A stretch of 64,000 nucleotides of DNA from positions 310,001-374,000 of the forward strand of contig NZ_CP017248.1 in assembly GCF_001735805.1 (NCBI RefSeq), read 5' to 3'. The notes beneath the pieces are model-generated. The model saw only the letters and a list, made by a program, of their open reading frames with translations, did no database searches and had not been told where the DNA came from. This stretch comes from Streptomyces fodineus. GTDB taxonomy: Bacteria > Actinomycetota > Actinomycetes > Streptomycetales > Streptomycetaceae. A program made the translations under genes and the position numbers. Below, in pieces: positions 34,601 to 43,569 of the stretch. Position 1 is the stretch's first letter. Every line of letters starts with the position of its first letter.

Positions 34601-36104
34601 GCGCGAGTCCGCCTCGCAGATCGCCGAGCGGGTGCAGATCCTGGATCGGGGCGTGCGAGCTCTGGAGGCGGGACAGATGCCCGACCTCGATGGACTCCCC
34701 ATCCTGGACCACACGGTCCGGGGCCCCGACGTGGTCCGTACCGCCGAACTGCTGGAGCGCGGCCGGGGCCTGCTACTGGCACGCCGCATCGAGGCCCGCG
34801 CCGACATCGGCGATCTGCAGGCCGCGCACCCCGAACTGGCCGAGGAATTCGAGCGGTTGACCGACCGGATCGACACACGGCCCGAGTCGGCGGCCGCCGG
34901 GGCCGCCGAGTGGACCCGGCTCGCAGGCCTGCGCGCGTCCAAAGAACTGGACGATCTCGTACGGCGCATCCGTACGCGGCCGGGCTTCGAGGGCTTCCTG
35001 CGGCCGCTGACCGCAGAGGAGTCCAAGGCGCTCGCGACCGAAGGCCCCGTCGTCGTCCTCAACCACGGCAAGCGCTACTGCCACGCCCTCGTCATCACCC
35101 AGCGGTCGTTCACGGCCCTGCGCCTCGAGGCCGAGGCCGAGGAGATCACCGACGCGGCGCGCCGGCTGCGCGACGCCGTCGACGCCATCAACGCGCAGGG
35201 CACGTCCCGCCCCTCCCCGCTTCAACTCGTCGCCGCGGGCAAGGAGGTCCGTGAGACGCTGGCGTGGACCTGGCACAGGATCGTGCACCCGGTCCTGGAG
35301 TCCGTCGGGGCGGTGGAACCCGTCCCGCGCCACGACACGTGGCCGCGCATCTGGTGGGTGCCGACCGGACCGTTCAGCGCCCTGCCGCTGCACGCGGCCG
35401 AGTGCACGGCGTCCGACTGCGCCGCGGACGGCTGCGGTGCGGCCCTCGACGCCGTGGTGTCGTCGTACGCGCCCGGCCTGCAGACCCTTGCGTACGCACG
35501 AGCACGCGCCCGGCAGCGCGACACGGCCGACCACGGCAGCGCCCTGCTGGTCGCCGCGCCCGAGGACGATCTCCCCGGCGTGGCGGCGGCAGCGGCCCAC
35601 GCGGCCGAACTCCTCGGCGCACAGGCGCCGTTGATCGGCCCGGCCGCCACCCGCGAGGCCGTGCTCGCCGCGCTGCACGACGCCTCATGGGCCCATTTCG
35701 GCTGCCACGCGGCAACGGACCCGGCGGAGCCCTCCGGCGCGCTGCTGCATCTGCCCGGCGGCGATACGGTCTCGGTCCTGGAGATCTGCCGGGTCCGCCC
35801 GCGTTCGGCACGGCTCGCCTTCCTCACGGCCTGCGGCACCGCGCGCACCGCCGAACGCCTCGTGGACGAGGCCATTCACATCACGAGCTCGTTCCTGCTG
35901 GCAGGCTTCCCGGCGGCGGTCGGCACGCTGTGGAAGATCGACAGCACGCACGCGGACCACATGACGCGGGACTTCTACCGCCGTACGACTGCTCCCGACA
36001 GCCCCGGTGCCGCGCACGCCCTGCACGACACCGTCCGCCAGTTACGACGCCGCATCCCGGACAGGCCGCACATCTGGGCGGCCTACGTCCACGCGGGGGC
36101 GTAG
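31683..36104 (+). CDS. CHAT-domain protease-like protein, 1473 residues
   Basis: A very large cytosolic protein. Residues 1 to about 1130 are alpha-helical repeats, Ala/Leu/Glu/Arg-rich in a TPR-like style. The C-terminal CHAT domain (about 1140-1473) has the caspase-like dyad: WAHFGCHAATDP gives His1342 and FLTACGTART gives Cys1384. VVVLNHGKRYCHALVI, RIWWVPTGPFSALPLHAA and SFLLAGFPAAVGTLWKID are further CHAT landmarks. CHAT proteases such as separase-like and HetF-type proteins cleave specific partners, and in bacteria some act in immunity-related cascades. It is divergent from the small Cys-motif/membrane gene pair. Substrate and trigger are unknown. Confidence 0.9.
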   Translation: MSELRERVVERLTTAHSTGDTALLRDQEAVADALALLGEAAPSPEGSIDLEAVAAVFWTFWGRHQGAEDPEAAQNIAVGVAAFGFLCPRLPEEAGLPASLKENFDPADPSHEARFAHLVCSVHADVAVNGAPRERAAALDRALAWSDAALGSVRADDHVGFVELAIYAHDLWMCRFQTEADPDGLVAAARYGREVCMRLAAEPGLFDPDGARAAAAACLRTVVDSARLLGTPRLAQVERLVAAVPDDALTPETADGLRFLRRLDAQPVTWPGERDLRVGAVIADAGVAEQDAGRVACGVRRLRAALADTPATHPERTAVTVALGRALAALARACDDADAALEATELLASAGALSDEHSEMLAAYREFESLSESDDPEALGRAAPLLGRFAVWERERAAREGRPIDLDLEVLSLTAGFEPDDSADERIGRYRSALAVLPADHPNRHAHVAVLAALTGLRAEALRSSAPARAGLLDVECRELTEETLTAAPPGFPATNLLRRGLFEAALPVAALAITADVTREEDMPDELRRTLTQLSRMADVRLDSPEHLDSDIATIRELLDATDEDDPQLRRHLAGVLGSALSASVAERPDPAVLEEVVQLLRYAGADSGDAPGGFDRILAHALTVLSAGSFDAEGAREAAALLASAPGPAPLTPEEATLHEGAGVTPTDREVLAARTEFHNALQNYLFGHEPAQLERARRIAHRLREITRAGASDGQDPPWYDLMGDAYADLVETVGPGGPRPDLDDTVVEQCRRTFEACPIGHPMRPMVTMTLARVLMQRAAALRTSEPERSRALLAETQDLEGVLREASPDGAPMDMAGMISAVVDLIGRGRLPEVSTSDAPGPARRPEVSGTDDAPEPAAADGGLFGSLSAILDPLRSRLAGHPAPDDWHNPALPVWMRAHGEIGAAAGALGRREPRIDLALAHLEAAVEAMAQITDRGSDQTSAEHGLSTFEGDIRSIVELILSSLELRESASQIAERVQILDRGVRALEAGQMPDLDGLPILDHTVRGPDVVRTAELLERGRGLLLARRIEARADIGDLQAAHPELAEEFERLTDRIDTRPESAAAGAAEWTRLAGLRASKELDDLVRRIRTRPGFEGFLRPLTAEESKALATEGPVVVLNHGKRYCHALVITQRSFTALRLEAEAEEITDAARRLRDAVDAINAQGTSRPSPLQLVAAGKEVRETLAWTWHRIVHPVLESVGAVEPVPRHDTWPRIWWVPTGPFSALPLHAAECTASDCAADGCGAALDAVVSSYAPGLQTLAYARARARQRDTADHGSALLVAAPEDDLPGVAAAAAHAAELLGAQAPLIGPAATREAVLAALHDASWAHFGCHAATDPAEPSGALLHLPGGDTVSVLEICRVRPRSARLAFLTACGTARTAERLVDEAIHITSSFLLAGFPAAVGTLWKIDSTHADHMTRDFYRRTTAPDSPGAAHALHDTVRQLRRRIPDRPHIWAAYVHAGA

Positions 36105-36240
36105 GCACCCCTGGCAGACACAGGTCCATCTGGGCTCGCCTGCCCGGCGTCCGGTCCTCGAACCGGTGTTCCGTCGGTGGTGCGGGCCCTGGTCTCGGAA
36201 CCGGCCGCTGCGGCGGGGCCGGTAGCCGACAGGCGAGAGT

Positions 36241-36810
36241 TCAGGGTGCGGGCGCCTGCAGGAGGGCGGCGAACTGTTCCAGGGCGAGATCGGTGCGCTC
36301 GCGTTCGCCGGTGGTGGTCAGGTCGAACAGCAGGCCTCGCATGACGGCCATGACGAGGGTGGGGGTGGCGGTGTCGTCGTTCCCGGTGGCGATGTCGGCG
36401 AAGACGGTGCTCAGTGGGCCGAACCAGTCGGTGACGGCCCCCGCCTGGTCCGGGTAGTGCTCTGGGTGGGCCAGCAGGTCGGCGTGGACTTCGAAGAACA
36501 GCCGGACGAACGGGGCGCGCTCGGGCGCACTCAGCCACGTCCAGATCCCGCGCAGCCGCTCCTGGACGGTGGCGCCGCTCGGCGGCAGGCCGTGCGCGAG
36601 GCGCTCAGCGCCGCGCCGGCGCGCCTCGGCGAGAACCGCTGTCACCAACTCCTGCTTGCTGCCGAAGTCGTACAGCAGCATCCGCGGGCTGGTACCCAGT
36701 GCCACGGCCAGCGGACGAAGACTCAACCCGGCCAGCCCCTCCGCGAGGACATGGTCGGTGGCCTGTGCCAGAACGCGGTCACGCCGGGCGGGATCGGCAG
36801 GTCGTCCCAC
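36241..36810 (-). CDS. TetR/AcrR family transcriptional regulator
   Basis: A 189-residue repressor. The DNA-binding region RRDRVLAQATDHVLAEGLAGLSLRPLAVALGTSPRMLLYDFGSKQELV covers about residues 8-56, and the C-terminal half is a TetR_C domain. The GTG at 36810 is chosen because GAGAGGAC precedes it and the residues before it are not conserved. It is divergent from the patatin-like gene, and the sequence between them holds an imperfect dyad. Confidence 0.9.
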   Translation of the reverse strand: MGRPADPARRDRVLAQATDHVLAEGLAGLSLRPLAVALGTSPRMLLYDFGSKQELVTAVLAEARRRGAERLAHGLPPSGATVQERLRGIWTWLSAPERAPFVRLFFEVHADLLAHPEHYPDQAGAVTDWFGPLSTVFADIATGNDDTATPTLVMAVMRGLLFDLTTTGERERTDLALEQFAALLQAPAP

Positions 36811-36850
36811 GGTGCACCGTCCTCTCGCGCGATAGCCGCGTGCCAGTATA

Positions 36851-36866
36851 TGACACAGTCGTTTCA
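36851..36866. promoter_or_regulatory. Imperfect dyad between TetR and patatin genes
   Basis: TGACACAGTCGTTTCA has matching outer arms (TGA and TCA, plus inner AC/GT) and lies in an AT-rich segment between the two divergent starts. It is the best candidate for the TetR operator, though its symmetry is weaker than the other operators in this sequence. Confidence 0.45.
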
Positions 36867-36883
36867 ATAACGGAGGGAGAGCC

Positions 36884-37735
36884 ATGGAGACCGACGGCAT
36901 GCACGACGTGGACCGGGCGCTGGTCCTGGGGCCCGGCGGGCGTCTTGGCACCGCGTGGACAGCCGGACTGGCAGCGGGCCTGCGCAGCTTCGGGGTGGAC
37001 CTGGGCGAGGCCGACCTCATCGTGGGTACCTCCGCCGGGGCGATCGTCGGAGCGGTCCTCGCCACCGGTCAGGACCCCGCCCGCCTCGCCACCGTTCCCG
37101 CCCGGCGCCCCGCCGGCGCTTCGTCCGCGCCGCGCCGCCCCGATCCGGCCGTGACGGGCGCGGTGTTCGCCGTCCTCGGCACCCCGGGCCTGGACCCTGC
37201 CGATGCCCGTCGCCGGGTGGGCCGGATCGCCCTGGGAACGCTTGACGCGGAGGCGGAGAACCGGCTGATCACCCAGCGCGCCGCGCTGATCGCCGCCGAC
37301 AGCTGGCCGCGGCGCCCTCTGCTGATCCCGGCCGTCGACGCCGAGACCGGCGAGCCGGTCGTGTGGGACGCCGCCGCGGGCGTCCCCCTGGTTCGCGCGG
37401 TCGCCGCTTCCAGCGCCTTCCCCGGGATTGAGCCGCCCGTCGCCGTCGACGGCCGCCACTATCTGGACGGCGCCTTGCGAGCCGGCACCAACACCGACCT
37501 GGCGGGCGACGCCCGCACGGTGGTGGTGGTCGACCCGCTCGCCCACCGCCACCCCCACCCCACAGCCGAGGGCGCCCACATCCTGGCCCCTGATCCGGCC
37601 GCGGTGCGCCTTCTGGACGCCGAGCAGAGCGACCCTGAATCGTGGAAGGCGGCCTACCAAGCGGGCCAGGACCAGGCCGGCGCGGCAGCTGAGGAACTAC
37701 GCGCGCACTGGCGTCCTGCCTCAGCCCGCGGCTGA
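36884..37735 (+). CDS. Patatin-like phospholipase
   Basis: A 283-residue lipid acyl hydrolase. The oxyanion motif GPGGRLGTAWTAGL is followed by the nucleophile elbow IVGTSAGAIVGA (Ser about residue 50) and the catalytic Asp in HYLDGALRAGTNTDLA. The distance between the two matches bacterial patatins. GGAGGGAGAG lies before the ATG. It is divergent from the TetR gene and presumably controlled by it. The substrate could be phospholipid or another acyl ester, which the sequence does not settle. Confidence 0.92.
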   Translation: METDGMHDVDRALVLGPGGRLGTAWTAGLAAGLRSFGVDLGEADLIVGTSAGAIVGAVLATGQDPARLATVPARRPAGASSAPRRPDPAVTGAVFAVLGTPGLDPADARRRVGRIALGTLDAEAENRLITQRAALIAADSWPRRPLLIPAVDAETGEPVVWDAAAGVPLVRAVAASSAFPGIEPPVAVDGRHYLDGALRAGTNTDLAGDARTVVVVDPLAHRHPHPTAEGAHILAPDPAAVRLLDAEQSDPESWKAAYQAGQDQAGAAAEELRAHWRPASARG

Positions 37736-37975
37736 AGGGTTCCGAGTCGCTCTTTGCCCCACTCCCTTGCGTCTTGGACGATGTGGGGAGATCGACTGAG
37801 CACGTTTGCGGGGTACCCCGAGCAGAGGCGGCGAATGTCAAGGGTGGCCGAAGGCCATCGCCTCGCGACGCCGAAGGCGCCCTCGACGGGACGTTCCTGC
37901 TCCCCGCTGCCACACCGCCGGGAAACGGCCCTCCCGGGCCGTCGGCAGACCGATCTCCGGCGCGTACCCCTGGTG

Positions 37976-38430
37976 GACGGTGACCGTGGAGTCCGTGCTG
38001 TGCGCACACCCGAGGGGACTCTGGACGATCTCCTCGACAGCGTCGCGGACTACGCGGTCGACGACATTTGCCAGCAGCTGGACCTCGCCGCCCGCCCCCC
38101 GTCGTCAAGCTGCGGCTGCTGCCGGCCACCGCCCGGGTCTGCGGACCTGTCTTCGACGGCAGCCTCCACGTCGGCGGAGAAGACGCCGGCTTCATCCTCG
38201 ACGGTGCGCTCATCGACAGCAAGGCAACCATCCGCCGGAACGCCTCAACCGCGCAGAACCTACCAACTCGCCGGGTACCTGCCGCTCGACCACAGCGACG
38301 CACATGCCATCACCACCGTCGGGCTCTGTCTCTCACGAAAGGGCGCGCTCATCGACTGGAGCGTCGAGGCTTCCCCGGCCTGCTCGGCTCACGGCATGAA
38401 CTGCATCAGGATGTGCCACGCACTCAGCGC
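37976..38430 (+). pseudogene. Decayed PD-(D/E)XK-like protein of unknown role
   Basis: Frames joined in order read TPEGTLDDLLDSVADYAVDDICQQLDLAA, KLRLLPATARVCGPVFDGSLHVGGEDAGFILDGALIDSKATI, then YQLAGYLPLDHSDAHAITTVGLCLSRKGALIDWSV. The segment DAGFILDGALIDSKAT has the Asp ... (I)D-x-K spacing of PD-(D/E)XK nucleases. At least three frameshifts break the gene, and the 5' end is uncertain. It belongs to an actinobacterial hypothetical family; a nuclease activity is only suggested by the motif. Confidence 0.6.
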
Positions 38431-38439
38431 TCTCTGAAT

Positions 38440-38799
38440 GACCAACAAGCCCTGTGAGTAATCGAGTCCATCACCGGCGGCCACGTTACGAGAGCGGAGG
38501 CCGCAGAGGAACTGCGGGTCTCGCGAGCTGTGATCGACGAACGTCATTGGAGGTCGGAGCTATCGTCATCTCCCCGGGCCTGTTTCATTGCCGCTACCGC
38601 GACCGCGCGCCCACCGTGGCGGCGTCGAAACACTCGAGCTAAGAGCCCCTGCGGGAGGCGCAGTTCTGGGGATCGGTGGCCACGTCGCCGGGCGAAGCTG
38701 AATGCTGGAGGGTTCCGGCGGACTTCGCAACCGTCGTTATTCCCCTCGATGACGCCGATCTCCCCAGCTGGTCTGGGTCCTCGCTTGGCGTCGCTACCG
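38440..38799. other. Spacer without a recognisable gene
   Basis: No frame with coding bias or similarity was seen in this 360-bp segment between the decayed protein and the AraC gene. Confidence 0.5.
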
Positions 38800-39780
38800 C
38801 TATGCCCGGTTTGCGCCCTGGCTGGCGGCCCGGTACTCGCTTGGAGCCATGCCGACAGCGGAGCGGAAGGCGCGGGTGAAGTCGGATGCCCTCGGGTACC
38901 CCCAGCGCATCGCGATGGCGGCAATGGGAACAGTGTGTTGGGCAGGGTCTGCCAGATCCCGTCGGCAGCGGTCGAGACGCTGCTGCCGGATGACGTCACT
39001 GACCGTGCTGTGATGCTGCTGGAAGATGCGGTGCAGATAGCGCGTGGAGATGAAGTGCGCCGCGGCTATGGCGCCCGGCGTGAGACCTGGATCGTGCAGG
39101 TGGGTGGTGATGTAGGCGTTGATCCGCTCGAAGAGGACACGCTGCCGTGACCCCGCCGGAAGCAGAGTCTGCCGGTCGGCATGGTGCGCGAGCAGCGCCG
39201 CCGTCAGATCGATCGCCGTGTTACCCACCCGGATACAGTCAGCAGGCGTGAGATCCGCGTGCGTCTCGACAAGGCCGGTGAGTAATTGGCCCAGGAGCCT
39301 TCCGACACTCGCCCGACCGGACAACCGTGTCCCGCACAGCGGTGCCACGACTGTATCGGGCAGCGGCAGCAGGTGCCTGGGGAACTGCAGCAGCACGGAC
39401 CGTGAAGCACCGCAGGAGCTCGGTTCGACAGCCGCGTGGAACGGCCGCGAGCTGTCGTACACCACGAGGTCGCCGGCGTTGAGCGGAGCGTACTGCCTGG
39501 CCTGTTCGATGCTCTGACGTCCACCGGTTACCAGCGCGAGCTGGTACTGCTCGGGATCGGACTGCCGGATCAGTCGAGACGTACGCCGAGACGATAACGG
39601 CGTATATGAGAGCACCGACAGCTCGGCCGGCCCGAGCGCCATGGTTTGAATGCTGGCTCTCCCGCCGGGTGCGTGGAAGCGAATCTGCGTCCTCACCAAG
39701 GCCTGCCCTGTGGTTTCGACCCAGGCTGCCAACCGGTCGGCGGGCGGTAGGTGAGCGGTGTCCAGCACTGTGGTCAGCAT
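38800..39780 (-). CDS. AraC family transcriptional regulator
   Basis: A 326-residue regulator. The N-terminal two-thirds resemble the AraC-binding-like domain (RLAAWVETTGQALV, then QYAPLNAGDLVVYDSSRPFHA). The C-terminal AraC domain has two helix-turn-helix motifs (LTPGAIAAAHFISTRYLHRIFQQ and HTVPIAAIAMRWGYPRASDFTRAFRSAVGMAPSEYR). It is a monocistronic gene whose target is not evident, since the next gene to the right is a secreted protein 260 bp away and divergent. Confidence 0.92.
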   Translation of the reverse strand: MLTTVLDTAHLPPADRLAAWVETTGQALVRTQIRFHAPGGRASIQTMALGPAELSVLSYTPLSSRRTSRLIRQSDPEQYQLALVTGGRQSIEQARQYAPLNAGDLVVYDSSRPFHAAVEPSSCGASRSVLLQFPRHLLPLPDTVVAPLCGTRLSGRASVGRLLGQLLTGLVETHADLTPADCIRVGNTAIDLTAALLAHHADRQTLLPAGSRQRVLFERINAYITTHLHDPGLTPGAIAAAHFISTRYLHRIFQQHHSTVSDVIRQQRLDRCRRDLADPAQHTVPIAAIAMRWGYPRASDFTRAFRSAVGMAPSEYRAASQGANRA

Positions 39781-40040
39781 GACGTCCCCCCATGTGATGC
39801 CTGGTGACGCGGATGCGGGGGCAACTGCCCAGCCACCCGCCGCGACACACGATCATCACCGGCAGGCAGTGACCCCAAACAGTGCCTTGTACGCCAATTT
39901 GAGTGCGCTACTTGCTAATGACCCGACTGATGCCATGACGGAATGCTGCGTGGAGCAAGCCGACACGCCACGGGTGGCGCAGAAACTGATGCGGAGCCAC
40001 CAGGGGCCAAGCAGCAGTAACGACACAGGGGGCACTTCTC

Positions 40041-40493
40041 ATGCGCAGAATCAGGACACTGCTCACCGGAACCACCGCCGTCGGGCTTCTCACCGCCGGC
40101 CTCGTCCTGGGGGCGCCCGCGGCGCACGCGAGCGGCTCGGGCAGCTGCGTCGCCGGCGACGGATCCACGGGCAAGGGCGGCGACGGCTGCCTGTACTACC
40201 ACGCGAACCAGGTGGGCGGTTACTTCGGCTCCGCCTACAGCATCAACTACCAGGGCCACACCTTCGGCGGGTGCAACAAGAACAGCTGCGACGGCGACGG
40301 CCAGGCGGTCCGCAACAACGCGGCGTCGGTCTCCAACTGGGACACCGCGTGCACCCTGCACGTCTGGGTCTACCCGCTTGGGACCAGCGGCAACATCGAG
40401 CAGTCGATCTCCCCGTGGACGGCCGGGAATCTGAACTCGACCCTCACCAACAACGAGGCTTCGCAGACCTGGAGCGGCCCAGGCGCCTGCTAG
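40041..40493 (+). CDS. Secreted peptidase-inhibitor-like protein (family I36)
   Basis: A 150-residue exported protein. A Sec signal peptide (MRRIRTLL, a hydrophobic core, APAAHA) is probably cleaved after residue 30. The mature part reads CLYYHANQVGGYFGSAYSI, then GAGQAV-like DGDGQAVRNNAASVSNWDT and NLNSTLTNNEASQTW, which closely follows the crystallin-like metalloprotease inhibitor SMPI type (I36). The Cys residues could form disulphides outside the cell. It stands alone between AraC and a lipoprotein gene. Confidence 0.85.
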   Translation: MRRIRTLLTGTTAVGLLTAGLVLGAPAAHASGSGSCVAGDGSTGKGGDGCLYYHANQVGGYFGSAYSINYQGHTFGGCNKNSCDGDGQAVRNNAASVSNWDTACTLHVWVYPLGTSGNIEQSISPWTAGNLNSTLTNNEASQTWSGPGAC

Positions 40494-40706
40494 GGGGCGT
40501 GTCCGGCGGATCTCTCTGAGCCCGGCCCACCTGGCACGCACACTCGCCGCGTTGGCGAAACCGCCAAGTACGGACCAATACAAGGGCGTCCGCCGCCTTG
40601 CGATCCCACGTGCCAGAGGGCCCGGCTGACCCGAAGAGACCCGCCGGACACTGCCTAGGGCCCGCAGAGGAGACCTGAGATACCGACCGGGGAGGGCGAA
40701 CCGTCC

Positions 40707-41645
40707 ATGCACAGTGCCGCGAAGAGAAGCCGAGCCGGTTCCGCTTCGGCCGCGAGCGGCCTGCTGGTCGCGGGCCTGCTGCTGGCAGGTTGCACGGCCG
40801 GAGCAAGCTCGCCCGCCCCGGTTGCCGGGACCCCCACACCGACGGGACCGCATCAGCTCAGCGCCCTGCCGATCACGCACTACCAGCCCACCGCCGCGCA
40901 GGAAGCTGTGCTCACCCGGGCCGCGGCGGTCCTGGTGCGGGCCTGCATGAAGCGGTCCGGCCTCAACTACACAGTCCCGACGGTCACCACGGCCGGTGTC
41001 GGTGACGATCCGTCCGGTGACCTGCCGGACAACGACCCCGCGTTCGCCGCGGTTCACGGCTACCGAGATCGGAGCCAGGCCGCCGCGCAGGTCGCGCACG
41101 AGCGGCGGGCCAAGCCGGCCACGCCCTTGAACCCCAAGATCGCGACCGCCCTGGTCGGGACGAGCGCCCCGGGGCACCACGCGTCCACGGGCGGCTGCCT
41201 GGGGCAAGCCCGTCGCACCATCGCCGGTGCGGCGGCCAAGGACCCGGACGCGTTCTTCGGCAACCCCCAACTGGTCACCGACATCCGGATGAACAGCTAC
41301 TTCAAGGCGCTGTCGGACGGGCGCGTCAAGGACGCGTTCAGCGCCTGGTCGACGTGCATGAAGGCGAAGGGGTTCCACTACGCGAGCCCGGTCACCGCGG
41401 TGGACGACCGCCGCTGGAGCGCGCTGCGGCCACCGACCACCCTGGAGATCAGGACCGCCACCGCCGACGTGGCCTGCAAGTACCGGCACAACGTCGACGG
41501 CGTCTTCCACGCCGTACAAGCGGCCTACGAGACCGCAGCGATCAGGGCCAACCTCGGTGCGCTCCAGGCCATCAGGACAGGCTTCGTCAACGCCCTGGCC
41601 ACCGCCGCCCGGATCAACGCCGATGCCCCGGAGCGGCCAAGCTGA
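40707..41645 (+). CDS. Lipoprotein of unknown function
   Basis: A 312-residue protein with a type II signal peptide: positive start, then GLLVAGLLLAGC with the lipobox Cys at residue 29, so it is anchored to the outer face of the membrane. The mature region is largely helical, with four further Cys (CMKRSG, GGCLGQ, TCMKAKG and ACKYRH) in contexts typical of a family of Streptomyces lipoproteins with unknown role. GGGAGGG precedes the ATG. Confidence 0.85.
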   Translation: MHSAAKRSRAGSASAASGLLVAGLLLAGCTAGASSPAPVAGTPTPTGPHQLSALPITHYQPTAAQEAVLTRAAAVLVRACMKRSGLNYTVPTVTTAGVGDDPSGDLPDNDPAFAAVHGYRDRSQAAAQVAHERRAKPATPLNPKIATALVGTSAPGHHASTGGCLGQARRTIAGAAAKDPDAFFGNPQLVTDIRMNSYFKALSDGRVKDAFSAWSTCMKAKGFHYASPVTAVDDRRWSALRPPTTLEIRTATADVACKYRHNVDGVFHAVQAAYETAAIRANLGALQAIRTGFVNALATAARINADAPERPS

Positions 41646-41940
41646 CGAGCGCCGGGGCGCCATGCGGTGCTGCGGCGTCGCGCGCTGCGCCCTGTCACGT
41701 GGTCCAATCGATCTGCTTGTCCGACGCTCGCAGACGATGGATGTGAGCACGCCATTCCCACTCGTCCTGGGTCTCGAAGAGTACGTCAGGCGCGAAGCGA
41801 GCGCCGGCCCGCTGCCTCTCGTCGTGCTGCTTTCGTTTCCTCTTCCGTTGCCCTGGCATCGGCCCAGCATGGCCGGACCACACGTCTTCAACAAGACGAT
41901 TACCCGCACCGCCCGGCACAACAGTTCCTAGACTCAGCCG

Positions 41941-42495
41941 ATGTGTGATCAGTTCTGGAGCTTTTATGTGCTCGAGATGTCCCTCCACCGTGCGGGCTAC
42001 GAGCACGGCTACCTCTATCTGGTGCCCAAACCAGGCGATATCGAGGGAGTTTTGGAGAACGTTTACGATCCTACCGACGACTGGCGCACGCCCTTGCCGG
42101 AGTACGGCGAGGTCGTCGCCGTCTGGGTGGTGCAGAAGGGCGTGCTGGTCGACGGCATTGACCTGCGTTCGTACCTCACCGGTTGCCAAGACGGCGCGCG
42201 GCGGACGTTCGCAGAGGCCGCCGAGCGCAACGGCACCGATGAGCAGAGCCCGATGACGGGCGTCCAGATCGATTGGGTCTCCATCGCCTCGGCGCTGCCC
42301 GCCCTCTGTGAGCCGGTGGCCGGCTCGGACGCCGGTGCAGAGGAGCCCGAAGACGGCTACCGGTTTCGACTGGAAGGGCCGCGCCCCCTCCCCGGACTCG
42401 ACAGCTATATCGACGCCCTCCTCGAGGATTGGGCGGAGGACGAGGAGGAGGACTTCGCTCCCGGCCTCGACTACGGAGAGAACGTCATGCACTGA
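41941..42495 (+). CDS. Acidic hypothetical protein
   Basis: A 184-residue cytosolic protein with no signal or membrane segment. It has a conserved-looking body (FWSFYVLEMSLHRAGYEHGYLYLVPKPGDIEGVLENVYDP, VVQKGVLVDGIDLRSYL) and a highly acidic tail (ALLEDWAEDEEEDFAPGLDYG). Codon bias supports a real gene, but I do not recognise the family. It has no close co-directional partner. Confidence 0.6.
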   Translation: MCDQFWSFYVLEMSLHRAGYEHGYLYLVPKPGDIEGVLENVYDPTDDWRTPLPEYGEVVAVWVVQKGVLVDGIDLRSYLTGCQDGARRTFAEAAERNGTDEQSPMTGVQIDWVSIASALPALCEPVAGSDAGAEEPEDGYRFRLEGPRPLPGLDSYIDALLEDWAEDEEEDFAPGLDYGENVMH

Positions 42496-43569
42496 GTTTG
42501 GCGCCCCGAGCCCTCTGGTGGAGGCAGCACCACTCCACGATCGGAATGCGCCGGGCATGGCGGGGCCGACAAGGGGCGGGGTGCGGCAGGATGGTCCTGC
42601 CCCACCCCGCCGGGGCGCCACGCCCAGCAAAGAACGGGTGCAGTCCGCCCGTTGCCCTGCGGTGGTGACCAGGACCAGTCGATCAGTCGGCTCCCTCCAG
42701 CCGTGGAACGTGTGATCGCGCCTCGATGCGGCGTCGACAGGCGGGCCAGTGGAACCGGTGGCCCGGCTGTGGACAGGCCGGACCGCGACAGTGACGAGCA
42801 GGCCCTGGATCTCGTGGCAGCTCAGCGGGATGAGGCCGCCGCGCGCCCATCCCGGCGCTGGGCGCGGGGCCGGGGGGCGGTCTGCAGTTCGTTGCTCCCT
42901 GGCCCGTTGCGCCATCGCCGGGCGCCGGTCCGGCCCGCCGTCTTGCCGCCGTGTCTGCCACGGGACCGCCGACCGGCCCGCCAGCCGTCGCGTCGTCGCC
43001 GTCGTCCGCCCGCCTGTCGGCTGCTGCCCGGGCCCGCGGTCGTCGTCCGTCCGTTCGCCGCGGGCTCGTCGGGCGCCCGGCGCCGTACTCCCCTGGCTGT
43101 CGGGCCGCGGCCTGGGCGGCGTAGGCGCCTTGGTCGGCGTGCTGCCGCCAGATATGGCTCCTGCTGCCCGGCCCGGTCGCCGCGGGCCCGTTGTGCCGGC
43201 GTACAGCCAGGACTTGGCGGTCAGGCAGCTTCAGAAGTCACCCCGCCGCCGCTCAAGGCTGTCCTGAGACGGCCGATGTGCCGTGGGGTGAGCCAGTGGT
43301 AGCTGGGTGTGATCGCGGCGTCAGAGCCGACGTGGGCAGCCCCGTTCAGCAGGCTGAGGTGGGGACGGGTGCCAGGCCGGTCCGATACCGATGGCGGGAT
43401 GGCCGGCAATGCGGGGCGCGGGCAGGATCTGCGGGTCCGGTGCTCCTGATCGGCTCACCGTTCCTGGGCACCTACCGGGTGGCCTGGACCGGCTTGTGGG
43501 TCCTCCGGTTCCGGCAGTGCCGTGGGGCGAGTGGAGTCCTCCTTGCTGGGTCTGTCTCGTGACTGCCGT
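42496..43569. other. One kilobase without a recognisable gene
   Basis: Several overlapping frames run through both strands, but they are rich in Arg/Pro/Ala and look like shadows produced by high GC. No motif, family or ribosome site was found. It may be the remains of one or more decayed genes upstream of the LysR relic. Confidence 0.5.

Noticed and set aside
39915..41921. A 668-residue minus-strand frame opposite the secreted and lipoprotein genes
   Set aside because: High-GC shadow. The plus strand has two signal peptides with ribosome sites and recognisable families.
42652..43302. A 216-residue plus-strand frame in the gene-poor segment
   Set aside because: Arg/Pro-rich composition without third-position bias or motifs and no ribosome site; not supported as a gene.
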